Shown here: piece after piece, positions 18,413 through 26,721 of the stretch
Position numbering within the stretch: position 1 is the first letter of the stretch
How the letters are laid out: each line of letters opens with the position of its first letter
From: Marihabitans asiaticum
GTDB lineage: Bacteria > Actinomycetota > Actinomycetes > Actinomycetales > Dermatophilaceae
Assembly (NCBI RefSeq): GCF_007828725.1
Contig: NZ_VIUW01000001.1
Span: 310,001-374,000, forward strand
Length of the DNA: 64,000 nucleotides
Direction: 5' to 3'
The notes under the pieces: generated by a model
What the model was told of the DNA's origin: nothing
What the model saw: the letters and a program-made list of their open reading frames with translations, nothing else
Databases searched by the model: none
Made by a program: the position numbers and the translations under genes

Positions 18413-18478
18413 AGCCTCATTGACCCACAGGCCCCGACAGACCCCAGCCCCGCGGGCCTCTGGATAGGCTGGAGAGCA

Positions 18479-21241
18479 GTGAATACCGGTAATGGAGACC
18501 CGAGATTGGCGGCGGAGCAGCGTGCGCGTGTGCTCATCGACCGCCAGCTTGCTGATGCCGGTTGGTCGATCCAGGACAAGAAGGAGCTGAATCTTTTCGC
18601 GGCGGAGGGTGTTGTTTGTCGCGAGGTCGTGATGAAGCAGAGCCACGGCAGGGCCGACTACCTGTTGTATGTCGACAAGAAGGTCGTGGGTGTCATCGAG
18701 GCCAAGCCGGAGGGCACGACTCTGTCTGGCGTGGAGTGGCAGTCCGCGATGTACGCGTCAGGCCTGCCGGCCAATGCCCAGCTACGCGCCATCACGGTGG
18801 ATGGACGCCTGCCGTTCGTCTTCGAGGCCAGCGGGACCGAGACGCACTTCACCAACGGCTACGACCCGTATCCGCGGGCACGCCGGGTCTTCAACTTCCC
18901 CAAGCCGGGCACGCTGGCGCAGATCATCCGGGACGCCGAGGCCGACCCGGAGCACTCGACGTGGCGGGCCAAGGTCCGCCACCTCCCGCCGCTGGACGAG
19001 CGGCCGCTGCGGCCGGCGCAGATCACCGCGATCAAGGGCATCGAGAAGAGCCTGGCTGACCAGCACTTCGACCGGTCCCTAGTGCAGATGGCCACGGGAG
19101 CAGGCAAGACGTTCACCGCTGTCACCACGGCATACCGGCTCCTGAAGTTCGGCGGCTTCCGCCGCGTCTTGTTCCTGGTCGACCGCAACAATCTGGCTGA
19201 GCAGACGATTGCGGAGTTCCAGAACTGCCGCACCCCGGGTGACGGGCGCCGGTTCAACGAGATCTACAACGTCGACAAGCTCACCAGCGCTGGCATGCTG
19301 GGCTCGTCCAACGTGGTCGTCTCCACCATCCAACGGGTCCATTCGGTGCTGCGCGGACATGAGGTCACCGCGGGTGATGACCCGAACCTTGACGACTTTG
19401 TGCCGGACGCGCCGGTGACGGTCGCCTACTCGGCTGCGTTGCCGCCGGAGTCGTTCGACCTGGTCATCGTGGATGAGGCGCACCGGTCCATCTACGGAGT
19501 GTGGCGCGGGGTGCTGGAGTACTTCGACGCCCACGTCATCGGTCTGACAGCGACCCCGGGCAAGCAGACCTTCGCCTTCTTCCGGCAGAACCTGGTCTCG
19601 GAGTACACCTACCCCCAGTCGGTGGCCGACAGGGTCAACGTCGACTTCGACCTCTACCGGATCCGCACCCAGATCAGTGAGCAGGGTGGGGCCATCGAGG
19701 CTGGCACCATCGTGCCCAAGGTCGACCGCCGCACACGCAAGGAACGGCTGGAGGCGATCGAGGAGGACTTCGAGTACACGCACAAGCAGCTCGACCGGGC
19801 CGTCACCGCCAAGTCCCAGATCCGCACCGTCCTGGAAACCTTCCGCGACCGGCTGTTCACCGAGATCTTCCCCGGCCGTTCCACGCTCCCCAAGACGCTG
19901 ATCTTCGCCAAGGACGACGCCCACGCCGAGGAGATCGTCACCACCGTGCGCGAGGTCTTCGGCAAGGGCAACGACTTCGCCGCCAAGATCACGTATGCCG
20001 CCCGCGACCCCAAGGGTCAGCTCCAGGCCTTCCGCACCTCACCCTCGCTGCGGATCGCGGTCACAGTCGACATGATCGCCACCGGCACCGACGTCAAACC
20101 GCTGGAGTGTGTCTTCTTCATGCGTGATGTCCGCTCCGCGCAGTACTTCGAGCAGATGAAGGGCCGCGGCGCCCGCACCATCACTCCGGCCGACTTCCAG
20201 TCCGTCACCCCGGACGCCTCGGCCAAGACCCGGTTCGTGATCGTCGACGCAGTCGGCGTCACCGAGCACGACTTCGTCGACCCGCCGCTGAACCGGGAGA
20301 AGGGCATCTCGCTGAAGAAGCTCTTGGACAAGGCCGCCACCCTCACACTCACCGAGGACGAGACCGCGACCCTGGCCTCACGCCTGGCGAAGCTCGAGCT
20401 TCAGCTCACTCCAGAAGAACGGACCGAGCTGGACGACGTCGCGGGCGGTCCGGTCCGTGACATCGTCCGAAGGCTCGTCGACGCTGTCGACCCGGACAGC
20501 CAAGCCAAGGTCCTTGACGGTGCGGCGGACCCGGAGGCTGCTCGCCGCGACCTGCTGGAGCGGGCGGTCGAGCCGGTCGCTGCCAACCCCGAGCTGCGGA
20601 CCCGGATCCTGGAGCTGCGGGCCGCGCACGATCGGGTCATCGACGAGGTCAACAAGGACGTGCTCCTGGACGCTCACGGTGTCGTCGACCCGAGCCGGGC
20701 GAAGTTGGTCGTGGAGTCCTGGACCAAGTACTTGGAGGACCACCGTGACGAGATCACCGCGATCCAGCTTGCGACCGAGGCCAAGGTGCTGCGCATCCCG
20801 TTCACCGACATCCAGGAGCTGGCCGACCGAATCTCCCGCCCGCCCTACAACTGGACGCCCGAGGTCATCTGGGATGCCTATGCCAGCATCGACGTCGACC
20901 GGGTCCGGAACAGCGACCGCCACACCCTGACCGACCTGGTGTCACTGCTGCGCTATACCGTCGGGCTCGACAATGAACTGGTCCCCTACACGACCCGTGT
21001 CCAGGAACGGTATGCCGCGTGGCTGGCTCAACAGGAGCAGGCGGGGACCGAGTTCTCGCCCTTGGAAAGGTGGTGGCTGGACCGCATGGTCGACGTGATC
21101 GCAGCCTCCGCTGGCATCACAGCCGAGGACCTCGACCGCTCACCCTTCACCGACAAGGGTGGCGTCGATGGAGCGCTGCGCGACCTTGGCGACCGCGCAG
21201 AGGGCCTCATCGACGAACTCAACACGGAGCTCACCGCGTGA
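18479..21241 (+). CDS. hsdR: Type I restriction enzyme, R (HsdR) subunit
   Basis: Restriction and translocase subunit of 920 residues. The N-terminal nuclease motif is ADYLLYVDKKVVGVIEAKPEG (residues ~60-78, PD-(D/E)xK pattern). SF2 helicase motifs follow: Walker A ATGAGKTFTA near residue 204, VDEAH near 331, LTATPG, and EQMKGRGARTI as motif VI. It cuts DNA lacking the cognate methylation after long-range translocation, together with HsdM2HsdS. GTG 18479 is used as start. The stop overlaps the hsdS start (GTGA). First and largest cargo gene of the transposon. Confidence 0.94.
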   Translation: MNTGNGDPRLAAEQRARVLIDRQLADAGWSIQDKKELNLFAAEGVVCREVVMKQSHGRADYLLYVDKKVVGVIEAKPEGTTLSGVEWQSAMYASGLPANAQLRAITVDGRLPFVFEASGTETHFTNGYDPYPRARRVFNFPKPGTLAQIIRDAEADPEHSTWRAKVRHLPPLDERPLRPAQITAIKGIEKSLADQHFDRSLVQMATGAGKTFTAVTTAYRLLKFGGFRRVLFLVDRNNLAEQTIAEFQNCRTPGDGRRFNEIYNVDKLTSAGMLGSSNVVVSTIQRVHSVLRGHEVTAGDDPNLDDFVPDAPVTVAYSAALPPESFDLVIVDEAHRSIYGVWRGVLEYFDAHVIGLTATPGKQTFAFFRQNLVSEYTYPQSVADRVNVDFDLYRIRTQISEQGGAIEAGTIVPKVDRRTRKERLEAIEEDFEYTHKQLDRAVTAKSQIRTVLETFRDRLFTEIFPGRSTLPKTLIFAKDDAHAEEIVTTVREVFGKGNDFAAKITYAARDPKGQLQAFRTSPSLRIAVTVDMIATGTDVKPLECVFFMRDVRSAQYFEQMKGRGARTITPADFQSVTPDASAKTRFVIVDAVGVTEHDFVDPPLNREKGISLKKLLDKAATLTLTEDETATLASRLAKLELQLTPEERTELDDVAGGPVRDIVRRLVDAVDPDSQAKVLDGAADPEAARRDLLERAVEPVAANPELRTRILELRAAHDRVIDEVNKDVLLDAHGVVDPSRAKLVVESWTKYLEDHRDEITAIQLATEAKVLRIPFTDIQELADRISRPPYNWTPEVIWDAYASIDVDRVRNSDRHTLTDLVSLLRYTVGLDNELVPYTTRVQERYAAWLAQQEQAGTEFSPLERWWLDRMVDVIAASAGITAEDLDRSPFTDKGGVDGALRDLGDRAEGLIDELNTELTA

Positions 21242-22443
21242 AACTGGGTGCTGGATGGCCGCTCCAACCGCTAGTCAAGGTCGTCGAAATCCTCGATGCG
21301 CGGCGGGTTCCTGTAAAGGCTTCCGACCGAGCCGCTCTCGGGGGAACGGTCCCGTACTACGGAGCTACCGGCCAAGCCGGCACCATCGACCGTGCGATCT
21401 ATAACGAACCACTGGTACTTCTCGGCGAGGACGGGGCACCGTTCTTTGATCCGACGAAACCCAAAGCCTTCCTGATCGATGGCCCGGCCTGGGTCAACAA
21501 CCATGCCCATGTTCTTCGCCCCTTGCCGCACCTGGACAGACGCTTTCTGAAGCATTACCTGGACGCGTTCGACTACCGAGGGTTTGCAAACGGCACCACG
21601 CGCTTGAAGCTGACGCAGGCAGCGATGCGCCGAATCCCTGTACCCATGCCTCCGGCGACTGAGCAGCGGCGGATCGTTGAGATCCTCGAAGTCCATCTCT
21701 CCCACCTCGACGCTGCCAGCATGGACCTGGCTCGTGCTCGGGCGCGCCTCGATTCGCTGATCGAGGCCGCGCTCCGTTGCCACTTCAAGTCGGATACAGC
21801 GACGCGGCCCCTGGCTGACGTTCTCGAGATGCCTTTGGCGAACGGTCGGTCGGTACCGAGTCGGGACGACGGCTTTCCGGTGCTTCGGCTGACCGCATTG
21901 AAGGAGGGTGGGGTCGATCTGGCTGAGCGCAAGGGCGGCGCGTGGGAGCGCGCAGATGCCATGCGGTTCCTCGTGCGCCGGGGAGACTTCCTGATCGCAC
22001 GAGGCAACGGCAGCCTTCGGCTCGTTGGAAAGGGCTCTCTCGTGCGCAGCGAGCCCGATGAGGTTGCCTTCCCAGACACTGTGATCCGCGCGCGCCCGCG
22101 ACCCGTTGACTTGTCGCCCGAGTTCCTCGATCTAGTCTGGAACGCGCGAGCCACGAGAGATCAGATTGAACGCGTGGCTCGGACCAGTGCGGGGATTTAC
22201 AAGGTCAATCAGGGTCAACTTGGGGCGATCCAGTTGCCGGTGCCAGCGCCCTCAGAGCAACGAAGCATCATCGCTGCCATGGACAGGCTCCGGGACCATC
22301 GCCAAGGGACGCTTGAGGCGATCGACGTCGCAGCGCAGCGGAATCGAGGTCTCCGTCGAGCTGTGCTGGCGGCGGCGTTCGACGGGAAGTTGACCGGACG
22401 GCATACAGACGAGGAAGTCATCGAGGAGTTGGCGGGGGCATGA
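21238..22443 (+). CDS. hsdS: Type I restriction-modification specificity (HsdS) subunit
   Basis: DNA-recognition subunit of 401 residues, start GTG 21238 overlapping hsdR. It shows the two-half layout of HsdS: target recognition domain 1 (residues ~1-140, with VPYYGATG), a helical spacer after PPATEQRRIVEILEVHLSHLDA, domain 2 (~180-340, with RRGDFLIARGNGS), then PAPSEQRSIIAAMDRL and a C-terminal helix. The two repeated helical segments set the spacing between half-sites. It should direct both HsdM and HsdR; the recognised sequence cannot be read from the protein. Confidence 0.92.
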   Translation: MKLGAGWPLQPLVKVVEILDARRVPVKASDRAALGGTVPYYGATGQAGTIDRAIYNEPLVLLGEDGAPFFDPTKPKAFLIDGPAWVNNHAHVLRPLPHLDRRFLKHYLDAFDYRGFANGTTRLKLTQAAMRRIPVPMPPATEQRRIVEILEVHLSHLDAASMDLARARARLDSLIEAALRCHFKSDTATRPLADVLEMPLANGRSVPSRDDGFPVLRLTALKEGGVDLAERKGGAWERADAMRFLVRRGDFLIARGNGSLRLVGKGSLVRSEPDEVAFPDTVIRARPRPVDLSPEFLDLVWNARATRDQIERVARTSAGIYKVNQGQLGAIQLPVPAPSEQRSIIAAMDRLRDHRQGTLEAIDVAAQRNRGLRRAVLAAAFDGKLTGRHTDEEVIEELAGA

Positions 22444-23339
22444 ACGGCAAGCAGGTCAAGCTGTTCCTTGTCGACGGGAGCCCTGGTGGCCTGACCACGG
22501 CCGAGATCACCAACTGGACCGGGCATGTCCTCTCGGCGCGCCGGTCCGACCTCGCCGACTTGTTGAAGCGTGAGGAAGCTCAGCGAACCGGCGTCTACCT
22601 GTTGTTGGGCGATGACGAAACTGCTCTAGGAGACACCCGGTGCTACGTGGGCGAGGCTGACGTCATCGCGACTCGGCTCCGCTACCACGCGAACGACAAG
22701 GATCGTGCGTTCTGGGACCGGGTCGTCGTCATCACGTCGAAGGACACGAACCTCACCAAGTCACATGGCCGCTACCTGGAGTCGCGCCTGATCCAACTGG
22801 CCACCAAGGCAGGTCGGGTTTCGCTGGAGAACGTGACTGCGCCCCCGACTCCGAACCTCCCGGAGGCGGACGCCTCGGACATGGAGTATTTCATCGGGCA
22901 GCTGCAGATCATGTTGCCTGTCCTGAGCGTGAACGCCATCCGAGTCCGCCCGACGCCCTTCCCCGTGGTCTCTGACCCGGTGGAGTCGCCGATCTTCACC
23001 CTGAGCAACGCCAAGGTCGGGGTAGACGCCTCAGCACAGCAGATCGACGGCGAGTTTACGTTGCTGACCGGCTCCCGCGTGGTCGCGAAGTGGCACGGCG
23101 TGGGCAAAGCCACGAGCACACAGAAGGCCTACGCCGGCTACCGCGCCCGGCACGAGAACCTGCTCGCGGATGGGTCCATCGTCGCTGAGGGCGGTGTCGG
23201 TCTCGTCACTCGCGACATAGTCTTCTCCTCGCCCTCGACCGCTGGGGCCGTCGCGCTGGGTCGATCCTGTAACGGCCGGGTCGAGTGGGTGTCGCCTGAG
23301 GGCTCCTTCGGTGCGTGGGAGAGTCGTGGCGTTGACTGA
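22440..23339 (+). CDS. GIY-YIG / DUF4357-type protein in the restriction locus
   Basis: Protein of 299 residues overlapping hsdS by four bases. Residues ~50-110 hold a GIY-YIG nuclease-like core (TGVYLLLG...CYVGEADVIATRLRYH), and the C-terminal third resembles DUF4357 (TSTQKAYAGYRARHENLLADG). Such proteins are often found with type I systems, but their role is not established. The second motif is CYVG rather than YIG, so whether it still cleaves DNA is open. Position between S and M genes argues for a function in the same system. Confidence 0.78.
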   Translation: MNGKQVKLFLVDGSPGGLTTAEITNWTGHVLSARRSDLADLLKREEAQRTGVYLLLGDDETALGDTRCYVGEADVIATRLRYHANDKDRAFWDRVVVITSKDTNLTKSHGRYLESRLIQLATKAGRVSLENVTAPPTPNLPEADASDMEYFIGQLQIMLPVLSVNAIRVRPTPFPVVSDPVESPIFTLSNAKVGVDASAQQIDGEFTLLTGSRVVAKWHGVGKATSTQKAYAGYRARHENLLADGSIVAEGGVGLVTRDIVFSSPSTAGAVALGRSCNGRVEWVSPEGSFGAWESRGVD

Positions 23340-23387
23340 ACCGAGCGACCTGGATTTCGTTGCTGGTCATCTAGGAAGGGAACGGTC

Positions 23388-23780
23388 ATGAAGTGGGGTC
23401 GTGAAGAGTCCGAGTGGCAGGAGCTCGTCGACACGACGGCAGAGTTCCTGGCCGATCAGGCGCGGTTGGGACGACTCACGTCCTATACCGAGGTGAACGC
23501 AGTGCTCCACCGGCGTACTGGGCTGAGACCGTTCGACTTCGGCCAAGACGGAGAGCGTGCCGCTCTGGGTGACCTGCTGGGTGAGGTCGCGACGGCGAAG
23601 CTCCCCGAGGTCGGCGCCCTGGTGTCGTCCATCGTGGTGTACCTCGGCCAGAACGACGCCGGCCCCGGGTTCTTTTCGCTGGCAACATTCCTCGACCTCC
23701 TCACGCCGAAACCGACTGCAGACCAGAAGCTCGCCTTCTGGACGAACCAGGTGAAGAAGACCCATGAGTACTACGCCTAG
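23388..23780 (+). CDS. Conserved small protein of the restriction locus, function unknown
   Basis: Protein of 130 residues with no recognised domain. It is acidic and mostly alpha-helical, with features such as EVNAVLHRRTGLRPFDFG and VVYLGQNDAGPGFF that recall a small metabolite- or DNA-binding fold without a clear catalytic motif. It begins with a ribosome-binding-like AGGAAGGG at 23374 and overlaps hsdM by 17 bases, so it is probably co-expressed with the methyltransferase. It could be a modulator of the R-M enzyme; that is speculation. Confidence 0.7.
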   Translation: MKWGREESEWQELVDTTAEFLADQARLGRLTSYTEVNAVLHRRTGLRPFDFGQDGERAALGDLLGEVATAKLPEVGALVSSIVVYLGQNDAGPGFFSLATFLDLLTPKPTADQKLAFWTNQVKKTHEYYA

Positions 23781-25257
23781 CTCACGCCGCCTCGTCGACA
23801 AACTCTGGTCCTACTGCGACGTCCTCCGGGACGACGGCGTGGGTGTCTTGGAGTACACCGAGCAGCTGACCTACCTGCTGTTCCTCAAGATGGCCCACGA
23901 GAGGGCGACCAGGCCGCTGAAGCCGCAGCAGATCGTGCCCGAGGAGTACTCGTGGCAGCGACTCCTGGACGCCCAGGGCACCCAGCTCGAAGTTGAGTAC
24001 TCCAAGATCCTCGTCGGGCTGGCCCGGCAGCCAGGCGTCATCGGCACCATCTTCCGCAAGGCGCAGAACCGCATCCAGGATGCGGCCAAGCTCAAGCGCC
24101 TGGTCGTCGACCTGATCGACAAGGAGCACTGGAGCAGCACAGGGACCGACATCAAGGGAGACGCGTACGAAGAACTGCTCAGTCGAGGCGCCTCAGACAA
24201 GGGGTCGGGTGCAGGCCAGTACTTCACCCCGCGGGCCCTGATCCAGGCCATCGTCGACGTCATCCAGCCGACCGTCGAGGACACGGTGGTCGACCCGGCC
24301 TGCGGCACCGGAGGGTTCCTTCTCGTCGCCCACGACCATGCAGAGCAGGGTTCGGAATCGATGACCCCGACACAGCGCAGAAAGCTCCAGGACGACCTCG
24401 TGCGTGGCTATGAGCTGGTCGACGGCACGGCTCGCCTGGCAGCGATGAATCTGCTCCTGCACGGCATGGGTACCGCCGACGGCGGCTCGCTCATCGAGGT
24501 CCGAGACTCCCTCATCGCCGACCCCGGCCAGCGGTGGTCTGTGGTGCTGTCCAACCCGCCGTTCGGGAAGAAGTCGTCGCTCACGATGGTCGGCGGGGAC
24601 GGCCGCGAGGTGCGTGAGGACCGAGTGATCGAACGCCAGGACTTCGTCGCGACGACCAGCAACAAACAGCTCAACTTCGTCCAGCACATCATGACGATCC
24701 TGGACACCAACGGCCGAGCTGCGGTGGTCTTGCCCGACAACGTCCTCTTCGAGGGCGGAGCCGGAGAGACGATCCGGCGCAAACTGCTCGCCGACTTCGA
24801 CCTGCACACGATGCTGCGCCTGCCGACAGGCATCTTCTACGCCCAGGGCGTCAAGGCCAACGTCCTGTTCTTCGACAAGAAGGTCGCCCGTGCAGGCACA
24901 CCCTGGACCGAACGGCTCTGGGTCTACGACCTGCGCACCAACAAGCACTTCACCCTCAAGCAGAACCCGCTGAGGCGAGGCGACCTCGACGACTTCGTCA
25001 CGGCATACCAGCCAGGCCAGCACGGCGAGCGACAGGAGAGCGAGCGGTGGAAGTCCTTCACCTACGACGACCTCGTCGCCCGCGACAAGGCCAACCTGGA
25101 CATCACGTGGCTGCGCGACGAGTCACTGGAGGACCTGGACAACTTGCCATCCCCGGATGTGCTGGCCCGCGAGATCGTTGAAGATCTTGCCGCAGCCCTG
25201 GCCGAGTTTGAGGCCGTGGCCACTGCACTGGAAGAGCAACTGGGCCAATCCCAGTAG
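23764..25257 (+). CDS. hsdM: Type I restriction-modification methyltransferase (HsdM) subunit
   Basis: N6-adenine DNA methyltransferase subunit of 497 residues. The N-terminal helical HsdM_N domain covers residues ~10-145. The SAM-binding motif DPACGTGGFLL lies near residue 177, and the catalytic NPPFG near residue 264. A coiled C-terminal segment probably contacts HsdS. Together with HsdS it methylates the host's sites and protects them. ATG 23764 lies inside the end of the preceding small gene. Gene order R-S-(two extra)-M is unusual; M and S are normally adjacent. Confidence 0.94.
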   Translation: MSTTPSSRRLVDKLWSYCDVLRDDGVGVLEYTEQLTYLLFLKMAHERATRPLKPQQIVPEEYSWQRLLDAQGTQLEVEYSKILVGLARQPGVIGTIFRKAQNRIQDAAKLKRLVVDLIDKEHWSSTGTDIKGDAYEELLSRGASDKGSGAGQYFTPRALIQAIVDVIQPTVEDTVVDPACGTGGFLLVAHDHAEQGSESMTPTQRRKLQDDLVRGYELVDGTARLAAMNLLLHGMGTADGGSLIEVRDSLIADPGQRWSVVLSNPPFGKKSSLTMVGGDGREVREDRVIERQDFVATTSNKQLNFVQHIMTILDTNGRAAVVLPDNVLFEGGAGETIRRKLLADFDLHTMLRLPTGIFYAQGVKANVLFFDKKVARAGTPWTERLWVYDLRTNKHFTLKQNPLRRGDLDDFVTAYQPGQHGERQESERWKSFTYDDLVARDKANLDITWLRDESLEDLDNLPSPDVLAREIVEDLAAALAEFEAVATALEEQLGQSQ

Positions 25258-25421
25258 CTGCCCTTCACAAGGGAGCCCGATAACCGGTATGTTCACAGGA
25301 CGGTGAGTCACACCTGGTCCCATGGCCGAACGTGAACTTGGACGGTCCTGACCATCCCGTCCTTGGAAGTCGGGCTACAACCCTCTGGCCCCTGTGAGCA
25401 AGTTGAGCGCCGGAGGACGAG

Positions 25422-25628
25422 ATGGTCGACAAGCAGCCAGCCAAGGCACGTCGGGGTCGTCCACGGCTACGCGCCATCAGCGCTGACCAACCAGTGCGGG
25501 TAGAGCTGCGCCTCGCACCGGACGTCGCCCGGTGGCTCTTCGCCGTCGCCGACGACACGGGCCGGACCGTGAGTGCGGTCGGTGAGTCCGCGCTCCTGGC
25601 CGGGCTGGGCAAGGAGCGGGCCATGTGA
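25422..25628 (+). CDS. Small AT-hook-like basic protein
   Basis: A 68-residue protein beginning KQPAKARRGRPRLRA, where the RGRP core resembles an AT-hook. The rest (VRVELRLAPDVARWLFAVADDTGRTVSAVGESAL) could form a ribbon-helix-helix dimer as in CopG-like repressors. It stands alone between hsdM and tnsA with a GGAGG ribosome-binding site at 25411-25415. It may regulate the transposition genes or the restriction locus; no experimental relative is recognised. Confidence 0.6.
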   Translation: MVDKQPAKARRGRPRLRAISADQPVRVELRLAPDVARWLFAVADDTGRTVSAVGESALLAGLGKERAM

Positions 25629-25675
25629 GTCGCACGGGCCTGATTCTGGGAGCCCGTCATCCCCCAGACGCGGAG

Positions 25676-25699
25676 AAAGCCGGGTGGCCGCCCGGCTTT
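25676..25699 (+). terminator. Hairpin between cargo and tns operon
   Basis: AAAGCCGGG (25676-25684) and CCCGGCTTT (25691-25699) form a perfect 9-bp stem with a 6-base loop. It lies about 50 bases after the small basic gene and about 125 before tnsA, consistent with a transcription terminator insulating the transposition genes. Confidence 0.7.
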
Positions 25700-25824
25700 C
25701 ACGCGAAGCGCGGCAGGTGCCGCGATCAAGTTCACACCACGAACCCCGAGGGGCTCACTACTGCCATTCTGGCCGCCTGACGCGTCCGCGTCAACAGTGG
25801 GCTCCTCGACACCAGGAGCCACCC

Positions 25825-26721
25825 ATGCGATCACTTGAGTCATCCGTCCCGCACCGACTGGGTCGACGGACCAACTTCATCCCCGCCCTGGAGGGCAAGC
25901 CGGCCAAGTGGGCCGATGTCATCGAATCGGTCTCTGACGCTCAGAAGCGAGCGTCCCTGGCGAAGTCTGTGGTTTCGACCACTCTGGTCAGGGACCCGGA
26001 CGGGCGCCCGATCGTCACGACCGCCGACGTGGACGTCATGGCGCAGTTGACACCTGACCAACTCTTCGCCGTGCGTCGCCCTGCCTCGCACAAGGGCATG
26101 AGGAACTACATCTCCCGCGTGACCGTCCCGAGCCAGGCACACGATTCGCGGGCCGTCTGGTGCGAGAGCTTCAACGAGCTCAGTCACTTGCGGGACCTGC
26201 TGATCACCATGCAACCCACCCAGGTGTCCACGCAGCCGCTGCGCCTGGAGTGGGTGTTCGCCTCGGGAGTGCGCAGTCACGTCCCAGACTTCCTGCTCCG
26301 CGTGGACGGTGGGAAGACGATGCTCGTCGACGTCACCACGAGGTCCAAGCTCGATGACCCTCGGCTGCGATCGATCCTGCAACTCACACGCGCCACGGCT
26401 GAGACGATCGGGTGGGAGTACGAGGTGCGGACGGAGTTGCCACCCCAGCGAGTCCGTAACCTCAACTTCGTCCACGCCGGCCGTCGCGACGTCCGGCAGG
26501 ACCGCTCCTCAGCAGCCAGACTGCTCCGGCAGGCCCGACGACCGATCGACGTCGAACGGGCCAGCCAGTTGCTCGGGGGTGGGTCACTGGGCTACTTGCG
26601 GCTGTGGGACCTGATTGCTCACGGTCTCGCGCATATCCCCCTCGACGAGCCTATAGATATCGACAGCCGGGTCTCTTCCGACCGGCCGGCTGGAGGTGGG
26701 TCGTGGCTCGTCAATCTCTGA
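25825..26721 (+). CDS. tnsA: TnsA-like transposase endonuclease subunit
   Basis: Protein of 298 residues resembling actinobacterial TnsA-like heteromeric transposase subunits, which cleave the 5' ends of the transposon so that TnsA+TnsB excise it as double-stranded DNA. The nuclease region includes WCESFNE, SHVPDFLLRVDGGKTMLVDVTTR: an acidic residue, then PDF and VDV as in a PD-(D/E)xK core. The lysine usually found two residues after the second acidic residue is threonine here. The C-terminal domain, likely the TnsC contact, ends in a helix-rich region. Start ATG 25825; the stop overlaps tnsB by 19 bases. Confidence 0.85.
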   Translation: MRSLESSVPHRLGRRTNFIPALEGKPAKWADVIESVSDAQKRASLAKSVVSTTLVRDPDGRPIVTTADVDVMAQLTPDQLFAVRRPASHKGMRNYISRVTVPSQAHDSRAVWCESFNELSHLRDLLITMQPTQVSTQPLRLEWVFASGVRSHVPDFLLRVDGGKTMLVDVTTRSKLDDPRLRSILQLTRATAETIGWEYEVRTELPPQRVRNLNFVHAGRRDVRQDRSSAARLLRQARRPIDVERASQLLGGGSLGYLRLWDLIAHGLAHIPLDEPIDIDSRVSSDRPAGGGSWLVNL

